From assembly GCA_009733575.1 (NCBI GenBank), contig ML769500.1, forward strand, positions 100,625 to 164,624: 64,000 nucleotides of DNA, in the 5' to 3' direction. Numbering within the stretch: the stretch's first letter is position 1; the number at the start of each line of letters is the position of its first letter. Below, in pieces: positions 1 to 11,337 of the stretch. The notes beneath the pieces were generated by a model. It was given only the letters and a program-made list of their open reading frames with translations. It ran no database searches and had not been told where the DNA came from. Source of the DNA: Gymnopus androsaceus JB14. Lineage: Eukaryota; Basidiomycota; Agaricomycetes; Agaricales; Omphalotaceae. The position numbers and the translations under genes are program-made.

Positions 1-1934
1 GCAGAAGCTCGTGAAAAGGCGGAAAAGAGAAGATTGAGCTGGGCCGAGATAGCACGTCCTGTAATATCTCTAGAACTGGATGTTGTAGGAAACTTTCCTC
101 CTGATTTTGTGCCTACGCTTCCAGCAGACGAAAACTATAGAGGACAAAGGATGCCTGAACCAATGACATTAGGCTTTCTTCCTGGTTTTCCGACGGACGA
201 ATACTACAGAGGACAGAGGATGTCTGAACCAGTGATACCGGGTCTTCCTCCTGGTTTTCCGACGGACGAATATTACAGAGTACAGAGGATGCTTCCGCCA
301 GTGAGACCGTGGATAGTTCCTACAGGTCCAGCTTCCCTCGATGGGGGATCGAATCTGTTCTCCGATGCGTCTAGAGGTCATTCGGTAAATGAAATACAAG
401 AAATACCACAATCTCTATTAAGGTCAGACAATAGATTTCGTACTTTATTCACAGGTCCGTTCATTTATTCCTTTCCAGCCATTGGGCTCTTACAAACACT
501 ATATCTTCTTAGCTACGCATATACAGCTGTTATCCGTGCAATCTATTGCAGACCTCCAACAGGCGATCTCTGACTTGCAAGCTCAGTTGGCCAATAAGTA
601 TTCGGATGAACCTGAGATACTACAGGAAATGTTGGTGCAGGAAATTATGGAGTATCTACAGGCCGTGAGACTTTTCTTCATCGCCTCGCTTTGTTGTACT
701 GACCGGCTATAAAGGAACTAGATTCTACAACAAACCTCAAGTCCGATAATCACCACCCTGTATTTGGTACTACAGGAGTTTACTATAAGAGATGTCTGCG
801 GACCCTTCGTCAATTATCAGTGACATATAAGCTCTTTCCATCTTCTTTGGTCATTCAAAATGTTAAACAAGATGGACGATATGCGGTTGGAGGTGGTGGA
901 TTTGCAGTGAGTACTTCGCTAGCGCTGAAATGTCATGACTAGCTCATAATGATACGAAAGGATATCTATCGCGGAACCATGCGAGAACAGCGCGTATGTC
1001 TCAAGGTTCTTTGACTCGTTATTGAACAAGATGAAGATATTCGCGACAAGATTCGTAAGGTGAGGATTTAGCCATTGCGTTCGCGGTTCTTTCCGACAGC
1101 CGAACTAGGAATTCTGTAACGAAGCTTTCATCTGGAGACAACTCAAGCATCCAAATATTCTTCCTTTACTGGGCATTAATGCGGAAATTTTCTCGCCATC
1201 GTTCTGCTTGATTTCCCCTTGGATGGAGAATAAGGACATCACGTACCTAAGAAAAAATCCAACCCATAGTCGACGCACTGTGGTAAGTTTCATCTGAGAT
1301 CGTACTCCTTGAATCTCATGGACGCCCCCCAAGCTGTCTGAGGTTGCAGCAGGCTTGTCCTACCTACATTCGAGGGATCCACCCATTTTACATGGAGATA
1401 TTCGAGGTGTATGTCCATATATCTACTTTCGCCGTTCTTCGTAATGCTTACTTTATTATTATTATTTTCAGGCAAACATTCTCGTCTCCCGTGACCTCCA
1501 TTGCTGCCTTGCAGATTTCGGGTTAACCTTGATCATCTCTGATTCTCGGACCTCCAATGCCACAACAAGTGCGATGGCAAAAGGCACAACACGTTGGATG
1601 GCACCGGAGCTCATAATTCCCGATAGTTCAGTCAAACAGGCCGCAAATAACACTTCAAGAGATGTCTATGCTTTTGGATGTACTATTCTTGAGGTAATAC
1701 TTCATCCCAATGACCATGAATTTTAACGAACGAAACTTAGATCTTGACACTGCAATTACCTTTTCATGACAAAACAACAGACCCAGCTGTGATTTATAGT
1801 TTAATGCTGGGTCAAAGACCTTCTCGACCTCGGAATGTTTGGTACCCCGATGCCATCTGGGATCTTACCACTTGGTGTTGGACCGAGGAAGCTGCAGCTC
1901 GTCCGACAGCTCAAGAGATTTACGAATCAATTTC
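1..1934 (+). pseudogene. TKL-type protein kinase, 5' end outside window, broken by an in-frame stop
   Basis: Kinase of the tyrosine-kinase-like type expanded in Agaricomycetes. The reading frame is open from base 1 with no start, so the gene begins upstream. The N-terminal part carries three 23-24 residue repeats, then a helical stretch (DLQQAISDLQAQL, about 555-595). The kinase domain follows in pieces. The glycine loop GGGGFADIYRG spans a 54-base intron (907-960). VCLKVL is followed by TGA at 1012-1014 where the family has an arginine. Helix C and hinge read EAFIWRQLKHPNILPLLG (about 1117-1170). HGDIRGANIL is split by an intron ending near 1470. ADFGL lies near 1515 and WMAPEL near 1597. 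DVYAFGC is followed by an intron at about 1694-1740, and the C-lobe ends with ARPTAQEIY. All catalytic landmarks survive, so the decay is recent or the stop is an error. The 3' end runs directly into Ste11-like sequence. Confidence 0.72.
109..318 (+). repeat. Three tandem 69-72 bp coding repeats
   Basis: Three in-frame copies begin near 109, 181 and 250 (spacing 72 then 69 bases). They encode 23-24 residue units built on PPGFPTDEYYRGQRM with Met-x-Glu/Pro-Pro between units. The unit length is a multiple of three, so copy-number change keeps frame. They lie in the N-terminal region of the kinase gene. I do not recognise the repeat. Confidence 0.85.
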
Positions 1935-3075
1935 GTGCTGGACCGAGACACCATCTGAACCATCGCCCGTTGTCTCACCTGGACTCGGGCTCGAGGCTCT
2001 CCCCGATCTCCTACCACCACGTGCGGCTGATCCGCCGCTTTTTTCCATAGAACATTTCCGCACCAAGCGGGAAGACCTTGTATCTATCGGACGGGTTAAA
2101 CAGCGATGCTCTCCAAAAACTCTCCCGTTCAGGAGCAGTTTACCAATTCAAATCCACCTAGTTACTCCGCTTGGAACCATCCATTCAACCTAGCCTTCCA
2201 TCACATTCGATCGCTCCTTCTTTAGAGGACCTCCAACGCAAGCTGGTTAAATTCTCCTTACCGGTCGAAGGCCTTACTTATACCATTGACGTGGATACCT
2301 GTGTCGGAGGGGTCGAGATTTTGGAAAAAGTCTTGAAAAAACTTAGACAGGGCGGCAGAGGTTTTGGTGAGAAAAGTGGAATGGACCACGTCACGACCGA
2401 AGACGGGGGATTGAGTGTAGACGGATGGGGTGTCTATCTCGAAAACGGATCGGGCAACCCATTGAGCGAAGGCGAGCTGTTCTCTGTTTGTCACGCTCCG
2501 CTTGACCATCCCGCTCGTCAAACTCCTCTCATCTTGCGTCTCGTTGCTCGTGCGAGGCGTTACGGAGGAAATAACTCACCTTCCCAGTCCAAATTCCTCA
2601 AATTCGACAAGCAAAGCAACTGAACGCGCCAACTCTCTTAGTATTCTTAGCGATCTTGGAGTCACAGATCCCGAACGAGCTTTGGTTCCTCCCTCGTCGA
2701 CATCCTCATCTGGTCCACTCAGTACAGGCCGTCAGAGTCTTGCTTCCGCAAGTGCTCATCGCCCTTCAACACCGAGAAGAAAGTGCTGGAGCGTACCAAG
2801 AGGCCAAGCATGATAGCTCGGTCTGATACCGCTCGAATGTCGCGAATCTTGACAGCATCTGTGACATCTTAGAATCCGGGTTCAGTAGCAGCACGCAAGG
2901 TTCAGGTCAGACCAGGCGAGCATCCTTACACTATTCCCGAGGGCTTCCTTTTCATCCATGGTGCCTCTACCGTTACCGAGAAACCTAAGCAAGATGATGC
3001 TTCCGTTCTTACAACTGAGGATGTCGCTATCTACAGAGGATGGACAATCGGTCGATTTGGGTAGAGAAATCGAGG
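1935..3075 (+). pseudogene. Ste11-like MAPKKK fragment (Ras-binding-like domain), frameshifted
   Basis: Sequence like the N-terminal half of fungal Ste11/Byr2 MAP kinase kinase kinases. After a Pro-rich stretch and TKREDLVSIGR (about 2050-2090), a different frame gives SLEDLQRKLVKFSLP then DVDTCVGGVEILEKVLKKL, LSVDGWGVYLENG and PLSEGELFSVCHAP (2171-2560). These are hallmarks of the Ste11 Ras-binding ubiquitin-like fold. A third frame continues with SILSDLGVTDPERAL (about 2636-2690). The usual kinase domain is absent. At least two frame changes (about 2190 and about 2600) break it. The first part is in frame with the preceding TKL kinase C-lobe, so a rearrangement fused two unrelated kinase genes. 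The last ~250 bases are weakly recognisable. Confidence 0.7.
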
Positions 3076-3103
3076 TCGGACGGGCTTGCTGAAATCTTGC
3101 AAA

Positions 3104-3640
3104 ACTTACCTGCAGACATAATTGTACTTATGCTTCATGAACCACTCACACATCCAGTCAAACAAATTCGAACAACCTGTACTTTACTTTGAACGTTCAC
3201 GAACTTGAATAATACCAGTTTTGCTCACTCTACATATCAGTACAGATTATCTTTACTGTATCTTAGATTCCATGCTTGTAATGAAGCGACTGTTGCGCTA
3301 CGGGAATGCTTGATTGGATGCAAGAAGAGCATGAAGTGCCAGTACAAGGCAGCGCAAGGGGAGATATCGCGAGTACTAGGTAGGATACAGGAAAAGCTTT
3401 CTAGTTTTATTTGTAGAGAAGTATGGAATCGAAGAAAGTAAGAACACGAACCAGAACAAAAACAAAACCATACTCAGGCTGGAGTCGAAGCAGAGAACGG
3501 AAAAGACAGAAATCAATTGGGAATAATGGATGACAAACTGGATTCTCGCTCGATATTGACAAGTTGTATTCAGACTATTTTTCCAAGTAGGACTAGCCAA
3601 GGAGGACAGTATTATTTTGTAGGATTGCTAGTATTGTAGT
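3104..3640 (+). repeat. Diverged ~0.5 kb direct repeat, copy 1
   Basis: Clearly homologous to about 7488-8020 in the same orientation. Shared blocks include CAAGGGGAGATATC and GAGTACTAGGT, GTAGAGAAGTATGGAATCG, and GTCGAAGCAGAGAACGGAAA. Many substitutions and small indels separate the copies. Each follows the 3' end of a kinase-like gene. A 78-codon open frame at 3205-3441 is matched in part in copy 2, but I see no protein family. Confidence 0.85.
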
Positions 3641-4108
3641 ACAACTTCGCTGCTGTTAACGGCCAGAGGTGAAAAGGCAGCTTGGTCGCCATCTTTGAAC
3701 AAACCGTTATCCCACACAGGCGAGTTGGTGTCATAAGGAGTCATAGCGACCTATTCAGGCATCATACCTCCATCTGAGCAGCCATCATCGACTGCACCGG
3801 GAGGAGTCGGTGATCCATAGTAGCAGCCTTCGACGTGTCGATGTCGAGGGCGGCGTCGAACGCTCCTGTACCCATTGATGCCATTTGCCCGAACATAACA
3901 TTCTCCTTCACACCATGACAGTCATCCTTCTCTCCAACAGCCGCAGCATCTATCAAGATTTCAACCGTCTCCTCGGAAGAACGCCTCATGAGAGCACCGG
4001 TATCATCCCCGAGCGCGGATCCATCAGCCCTCCCATTTTTGGCTTGTGCGTAGTCTGTAGACTCGTCGATAACCTCTGGATTTTGGATCTTGGCGACTGA
4101 ATATGCTT
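3615..4108 (-). pseudogene. RPB1: Internally deleted RPB1 (RNA polymerase II largest subunit) fragment
   Basis: On the minus strand, after a splice-acceptor-like TTCTCACAG, the frame reads [16 protein letters not shown] then a degenerate match to the MDPRLG region. This is the extreme N-terminus of RPB1. With no frame break it passes near 4010-4000 into [30 protein letters not shown] and [17 protein letters not shown], the region just before the C-terminal heptad domain. Roughly 1300 residues are missing. After AAQME (about 3765) the frame shifts to VAMTPYDTNSPVWDNG and AAFSPLAVN, with a TAG in place of the usual glutamine. No heptad repeats follow. Keeping an intron boundary argues against a processed copy. 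A segmental deletion or transposon capture fits better. Confidence 0.8.
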
Positions 4109-4802
4109 TCTGTGAGAAGTTAGCGACAGTGGAGCAAACAGACGATTAAAATGTATGATCTCCTCTGGCGAAAAAAGCGAATCGGATAGCAGGCGACTTT
4201 CGAAAAAAGTTGAGCAATTTTACAAAAGCTAAAAGACACTGGAGCAATCAGTTTGAAGGATTCTTGGGCATTTTTGAAATCTACTCTAGTCGAATGTTGG
4301 ATGCTTATAATAAAGTGTAGAAAAAAAGCGGAGACCTCGAGATGATGGTTCGAGAAGAACCTGTAATGAGTAAAGCCGGTTCCGTTTGATTTAGCGCGCT
4401 TTTCCATAATCCATACATCGTAATACCTGCTCATTACCGGTATGTTGTTTCCTGCAGTGCAAGTGCCCCATACCAGATGTTCAACATCTTGTATGTTTCC
4501 TGTCATTTATTTTATCCAGTCTTACACTTTGCTTGAATACAGGGACCGTTGACTTCGCTCTTGACATTGTTCTTGCCCTGCTCCATTGTGCGTTCGTCTC
4601 GCCTTACCACTAGTTCCGCTGCTAAGAGAAATACAAAAGCTGTTTCCACACCAAATTCGACTTCTCTTTCCAATCCACCTTCCTCTCTTTGTCTCCCGCA
4701 GTCAGACTCAATATAAGTTGTGACGTTGAAATAGTACAACTTTATTGCTCTCTCAAAGCTTCTGACCCTCCGGGTCTTACTACAAGGAGCCAGTCGAAGC
4801 TG
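4109..4802. other. Gap between RPB1 fragment and kinase-like gene
   Basis: No gene recognised. The last ~250 bases are CT-rich with several splice-like CAG sites and may hold the leader and any non-coding first exon of the downstream gene. Confidence 0.5.
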
Positions 4803-7349
4803 ATGCTGCCCCCGGGAGATGGAGAAGATATTTTCATTTGGTTCTACAACCCGAAATTTGACGCCTTCCATCGCAAAAAGGAAGCCGGCAGCCTGGGCGA
4901 GTATTGGATGTTGCACCACATTACCAACCTCAAGACGAGTATAGCAGGGCTACTCGAACAACTCAACTACCCGGCCATGCCAGCAACAGAAGGGGGGAAA
5001 AGCTTCTTTTGTGCGCTGTTGGTCCCTAAGATCGTTAGAGACGAATCCGGAGCTTTCAAGATGACCCCGGGTTGTAAAAAAGCGTGGGAACACACAAAAC
5101 TAGAGAAAGCAAAAGAGTGCGAAGGAATCTGCATCATCGACCAAAGTCTGTGTATCTTCACATTCCATGAGCGCTTTTTTTTTCTTATGATGCATTTGAC
5201 AGCCCAAAGCGAATTATTTGAGGACTCTTACCAAGACTGTCAGCGGAAGAAAATGGACCCACTGTTGAGCTTATCCGATGCTACTCGTGAGAAGCTTGAA
5301 ACTTTTCGCCTCACCCCGTATGCAAAAATCGCTTACCGAATGGAGCTTGAACACGAATACACGCAGCAATCACTCCTTCGGAATGGTATCTATTATTGGG
5401 AAGACGCAGGTCTGGACACTCTGCCAGATTTCGTCGTGGCCAAGATAAATCAGATCGAGTCTAGAAGAGACTGGTTGGATTGGAATCCAAATGTATGGTT
5501 GACCTGTAAACAATGTATCACATACTGATTTCTTAACACTGAAGGGCATTGACTACTTGCGAGCGCTCTTCGATGATCCGTTAAATTTAGATGAATTTGC
5601 GGTTCTTAAGCAACCGGATTCGTCTTCCGAATGGACATCAGCTCTTTCTACAGCACCTTCCCCCAACGCTCCCACTGTTTATGACCAGTCCTGTCCTTTG
5701 AACAACTCCCAACTCACCGATGCACGAACCAGAGAAGCCCAATTCTTAGCTTCAAGAGATGTTGATGACCAGATGCAAGGTCTGGAGAAGGGTGTTAGAG
5801 CGCTCTTTACACCCGTTGTCAGGTGGGCAAAGTTAATCTCAAAAGAAGGCATCATCTTTCCTGAGTAAGTTGTCCTTGACTAGTCTTGCCTCATGAACTG
5901 AGTCCTGACACTGAATCTGTAGATCGGACTCTGGAAATCCAGGTTCATGGCCACACAATATGGGGATTCTTGTTAGCTGTCCCCCCCGAAAGGGAGAGGA
6001 GATGCGCAACCTTGCTCTTATCCATCCGCAATCAGATGCTTGCATATTCCATTTGCATGCACCCCTTCTTTTGGTTGAAATAGACTCCAATGGGCAGAAG
6101 AGAGCATACTCAACTGAGACAGATCAGAAGCAGGGTTTAGTGCATGCAGCATTCATTGTTCGCTCATTCAATATTGCCTTGGGGATCACCACCTTTTGTT
6201 TACCTATAATCTGGGTAGACAAGGATCAGACAGCTAGGTGCTACTTGGTATACCAGAATGATAGTCAGGTATGATTTGTTGTAATTTTTTTTCACTGAGC
6301 CATGAGACTGACATGTTGGTTAGATTATTGCATATCCTTTCAACTACAATGGAGTTGATGAATTTGACTTGACTGTTCGCCATTCCAGAGCCCATTTTCA
6401 TCTCCGACTTCTCAACATTCTTGATTCCCATATGCGCCCACTGAGCCAGGCTCAGGACAAAATTATTGGGGATGTATTCAGCAAATTCCCTGATGTTGCC
6501 AGTGTACCTCAGGAAGCCCCACACAAGAACACGGAAGATTTGTGGACAGGCCACCCATGATGATGTATGTGGTTGTTCAATGCATGTAGTATCTTGGTCT
6601 TGATTTTGAAATATATCAGTGTCATATACATATTGTTGATAAATTAGGTGTACACTATGTTCGAAAAACACTTGTTCGGTCAGGTGATAGGGAGATCGCA
6701 GTGTACAAGCATCTTCTCCATTATCAATTTGAAGATCACTATCCAGGTATCCAGCACTTCATTTACACATGGTCAACTGGCTACTGGAAGCACAATGGGG
6801 CTCAATATCTTGAACTTCCTTATTTCCTTCCAGTTGGTGATGAGTTGAGGAAGGAACAGGGGAGTTGCTTGCAAGGGATGAGTTTATCACTCTGTGATCA
6901 GCTCTTAACTGCTGTCAACTTTCTCCATTCAGTTGTCAAGGTAGCCCATATGGATATAAAACCTGACAACTTGGTCTTGGATGCTGGAGAGACACTCAAG
7001 GTCATTGATTTCAATCTCTCTATCATGGATGCCACTTGTGATGTACCACCTGGTAGATGCGGGACCAAGGGCTATATGGCCCCTGAGGTTGAAGGACCTG
7101 GGCTGTACTCCCCGGTACTTGCAGATCTATACTCATGTGGTATCTGTATGGATGACTTCTTGGATATGGACCAGAGAACAGAGACAAAATTGGGAGAAGA
7201 TTGAGGACAGATTGTTTGAGACCTTTGAAGTCTTTGCTACAAGATTATGCAATCAGTCTCCTAGTGAGCGTCCTCCACTGACGGAACGGCCTAGACTTCA
7301 GTCTCAGCTTCAACGAGACAAGAGTGGAATGGCTTTGGGAGAGTTATAA
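4803..7349 (+). CDS. Kinase-like protein of the Agaricomycete FunK1-like type, possibly frameshifted
   Basis: A long N-terminal region of unknown fold precedes a C-terminal kinase-like lobe. I start at the ATG at 4803 (MLPPGDGEDIF) because the frame upstream has no ATG. Exons join across introns at about 5490-5543, 5866-5921 and 6270-6325. A later splice near 6555-6648 is uncertain because TGA comes just before the apparent donor. The kinase part reads VRSGDREIAVYKHLL (N-lobe), HMDIKPDNLVLD (catalytic loop, with D, K and N kept), VIDFNLSI (DFG replaced by DFN) and GTKGYMAPEVE. Near 7150-7190 the frame changes to WEKIEDRLFETFEV and SPSERPPL, the end of the lobe. At least one and probably two indels separate it from a clean gene. 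The altered DFG is inferred to reduce activity. Confidence 0.6.
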
Positions 7350-7487
7350 ACTGCTAGCTACTCTTCCCAGTGCAATTAAATGTACCATCGCTGTGTCGTG
7401 TACTCTCCGTATCTGTTCCGTTACGTGATCGAAGAGCTCACGGAGGAGGAAGAAAGGTCACTCAGTCAATGTAGATATGAAATCTCA

Positions 7488-8020
7488 CACAAAGCTACTA
7501 GTACAAGTAGACATAATTGCGCTTGTGTTTCATAAACCGCTCATACATCCAGTCAAATCAAATCGAATAACCAGTATTTCTACTTTGGACATTCACGAAC
7601 CGTACCAGTTTTACTCACTCTACATATTACTAGTACAACGTATCTCCTATATCTTGAAATTCCATGCTTTCAATGGAGCGACTGCTGCGTTATGCTGGAT
7701 AACAATGAGGAATGCAGTGCAAGGGGAGATATCCCGAGTACTAGGTGGGATACATGAAAAGCTTTGCGTGTTTTATTTGTAGAGAAGTATGGAATCGAAG
7801 AAAGTAAGAATACAAACAAGTACTCGGGCTAGAGTCGAAGCAGAGAACGGAAAAGCCAGAAATAGATTGGGACTGGATGATAAACTGTATTCTCGCTGAG
7901 TCTTAGTCAGTAGCATATCTTGATATCGACAAGTTATGTTCAAACTATTATTTCCGGACTAGCCATGGGGGAGAGGATTAACGGTAGCGCATATTTGTAG
8001 AATTGCTAATCTAACCGTAG
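7488..8020 (+). repeat. Diverged ~0.5 kb direct repeat, copy 2
   Basis: Second copy of the repeat at 3104-3640, same orientation. It lies between the 3' ends of the kinase-like gene (plus) and the AGC-like kinase gene (minus). Confidence 0.85.
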
Positions 8021-8049
8021 TATTCAACCTTTGAAGATACAGTAACTTA

Positions 8050-11000
8050 AGTAGAACAAAAAAGACGAAAAACAAAAAACAAAACAACAAGTACATAGGG
8101 ATCTTTACGACGAAATCAATCTCAGTCGTTGCACTAGAGCCCAGCAGTCCATCGAGTCTCCCAGTCTCCCCGATCCTCGGCCTCACTTCTCTCGCAATAC
8201 CCAACAAAGTATCAAAGTTGACGTCTCCAGGCGAAAGCGGAAGCGGCGAGAACCCGGGCGTCAGAGGGGAATAGGCAGTCGAGTCCGTCGCGGTGACAGG
8301 AGAGACTTGTTCCAAGCACGGAGAGTCAGATTCAGAAACCTGGAACGCGAATGCGACAGCATGCATCTCCAGGCATCAAGCTCCACGTAGAACCATAGCG
8401 AAAGATGTCCTGCTCCTCTGCCTCCATCTCACCAGCGATGTCCTCCGGCACGGAATTCATCTTCATATGCAGATCCTGACTAGGTCGACTATACTCTGGC
8501 CCAGCTTGCCCATGCCCTTCCCGCCTCGACTTGGACCGCAAGATACCACCACTAAGCGTCCGCAACCCAAGACCAAGACCCAACACAGGCAGCTTAGAGT
8601 GTGAACGCTTCGGAGCACCTCCTGGAATACAGATGGAGGATTTCGACCCGGAAGCAGCGGGAACTGTATACGTGAAACCAATCCCACTTCCGATTTGCTT
8701 GATACCGCTAGGTAGTTCATACTCGTCAAACTTGCTACCACTCCGCATAGATGACATCGGGATGCGAAAACGCGGGAGTACTCTTCGGGCGGCGCAACTT
8801 GCGCAACTTGTTCTGCGTGCTAGTACTCAGAGAAACGAGCTGTGATAATCTGTGATTGGTTTGGGTGATGATAGATGAACGCTGTCGACGGAGTTTTGGA
8901 GGCGCCAAAGGCTCTTGAAGTTGACGCTCGGAAGAAGAGAGAAGGTATACCAAGGACGCGCGCTGGCTTTGGAGCCTCCGTATTGACGTCTTTATCCAGA
9001 GATTCCCAGAATAATGAGAGACGTTCTTCGCGACTAAGCTTGTTAACGACAGGGCTACGACGGAGAGATTCATACGAGGGTGCCCGATCGGTAATTGAAT
9101 CGACTACTGATTTGGAAATCGAGACAGAGTGCTCTTCCATGAGGCGGGATTGGTTCATATCCATCTTGAGCTCGTCCAGAGAGGGAGAACGAAAAACAAG
9201 GGGGCAGGAGATCCTGAACACTGTGTCGAGCTTGAAGAGAATATACTGATCTTGGTTTCGAGGAAATGGATTTAGAAGCGTCCCATTCAGCGCCTACGCT
9301 AGATATCTGAACGATAGCTGTGCCGGCTTCGGTTTCTCTATCAAGGCTTCGAGGACGGAATTCGGGGGAACACTTGTAAAAGGTTTCGCAAAGGTTTGGA
9401 GTAAATGAAGCTAGGGATGTAGGGAGCTAAAATCGTCATCAGTATATCGAGTTTGCTATCTTTGAGTGTACGAACCAGGAGTTGTCTTCTTCTGAATTGT
9501 CGGCCAATCACTGTTAAAGGGTAAGAGAAAGACCAAATAATCTTGAAGAATAACTGACATGGAGGCAAAGTATTTATGCTGTTTGATTTCTTCTATATTC
9601 GGGCGTAGTCGAGGATTCCGTTCCAAGCACTACAAAGGCCGTTCGTTAATGCTCAAGAGGAAAGTCATCGCTTCAAGATCATACCTTGAACATCAGATCC
9701 CGGGCAGTCCGCGTCCATACGGCCATCGCAAGGGACAGTCAACGATCCTCCTCGTAGGACTTGCTTGTAAACTTGCGCTTGTGTAAACCCGGTCAGAGGA
9801 AACGGATGCTATGCCAAATGGGTAAGAAAGATGGATAGTAAACGCGAGGAAGTTTCTTACCTTGCCATAGGTCATAAAGTACATCAAACAACCCAAGCCC
9901 CAACAGTCTACCAAAAAGTCGTGTTCCCATCGAAGGAGGACTTCCGGAGCTCTATATTCGTAGTCTCGAGGTGGCCTTTGGACTTGATCACTTGCTAATG
10001 ATTCCTTGCCATTGACTTTAGCAAGATCGAAGCCTAACAAAACGATGTGGCCATCGGTGTTGATCATGACGTTCGCAGGGTTGATATCGCGATGTTCGAT
10101 TTTGGCGTCGTGAAGAACAGATAAGGCTTCAGTCTAAAAGGACATTGGTACTACAAAGGAAAGATGCAGTTAAATGACCCACTATTTCAGAACTGTAGAA
10201 CAACACCTCGTCAGGATCTAGCGCACCATCTTGCAGCACGTAATCCAACATATTTCCAGCAGGATACGAGTCCTAACAACAATGCAATATAAGCACAACA
10301 GCACATCGTTGAAAACGATAGATACACACCAAGAGAACAAACAGAGCCTGATGTTCGAAAATCCGACGCAGGATACAGGGAAGGAAAACGCAGTCTTGTT
10401 CCGTGAGCATCTCTAGTAAGCATAGCTCAAATGGCCAATTGAGGGATGGTGTCGCGCGAAAAGCTTTCATAGTGTATACTCGGTTGGTATCCCGTTTTCG
10501 GATAACGTATGTGCCAGAGGTGGTTTCTCGAGGATTCAGGCGGTCGAGAAAGTCAAATTCGGAAAGGGAAAAGACATTCTAGAGGAAGTAAAAGTAAGAT
10601 CAGGTACTACGGTGGCAATAGGATAAAACGTACATCGAGAAGCTTCTTCCTATCCCGAGCGTCTTTACTTGGTTTAGATGTTTTCCGAGAAATTATGACG
10701 ATTTCCTGCATATGCAGTTAAATGAATAGGTGGAAATCTGCAAAGAGAAGAAGACTAACGTCGATATCGTCGTCCTCAAAGTCAGAATCAAGCTCTTGAA
10801 TGTCTGTTATTCGCTGGATGGTATCGGTCAGAGCGAGACTCATCTGAGAACTATTACTTACATCAACGTTGTAGCTCGTATCGTTGTTTAGCCTGATGTT
10901 TGCAGTATTACTATTAGATTTCGGGTCGAGGTCGCCCAGGTCGAATATCCCAGAGAATGATTCCTAGGAAAGCTTAGCTCTGCACGCCTGTAAATCTAGT

Positions 11001-11163
11001 CGGTTAGCACTTACTGAAAATGGCGTTTCATCGAATGGTTCAATCTCAATAAATGGCACGCGTAGAGCCTCTTTGGGAGAGGTAGTCTGAAAGCGGGTTG
11101 GTATGGCTCCTGCACGCGAAAAGTATTACCAACCTGGCAGCTTGAATAAGAATCTTCGCTCAT
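8050..11163 (-). CDS. AGC-like serine/threonine kinase with altered catalytic residues
   Basis: Multi-exon minus-strand gene, start MSEDSYSS at 11163. Acidic N-terminal exons (ELDSDFEDDDID near 10790) lead to a kinase domain: VYTMKAFRATPSL (VAIK lysine kept, about 10460), LLEMLTEQDCVFLPCILR, SYPAGNMLDYVLQDG, FYSSEITEALSVLHD, then HRDINPANVMI and IVLLGFDLAKV (about 10030-10095). The last two replace the catalytic-loop lysine with N and shift DFG to GFD. YRAPEVLL, DCWGLGCLMYFM and an AGC-tail-like DWPTIQKKTTPAPYIPSF (spliced from 9525-9400) follow. A long low-complexity tail runs to about 8050. One frame jump at a C run near 9365 and an unclear first intron leave the model approximate. Correct splicing of about eight introns suggests a living gene. 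It could be a pseudokinase. Confidence 0.68.
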
Positions 11164-11337
11164 TTCAGTAACATCGCTGAGTAGTGTGCAGGTGAACGCA
11201 TGTTTGGGTGGGTATCGCGTGGCGGCGTGAAAGGAACGAAGGTGGTGTCACGGTTCAAGGAAGCAACCCACGCGGAATTTACTAATGAACGCCACAAAGA
11301 TATAAGCGCCAAGTTCGCTAAGTTCTTACTTGCAGCG

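Noticed and set aside
6234..6671. Minus-strand ORF with peptide-like sequence opposite the kinase-like gene
   Set aside because: It lies wholly antisense to conserved coding exons with good splice sites, so it is a shadow.
3104..8020. LTR retrotransposon bounded by the two 0.5-kb direct repeats
   Set aside because: The internal region holds kinase and RPB1 sequence with no gag, protease, reverse transcriptase or integrase. I saw no primer-binding site, and the repeats are too diverged from each other.
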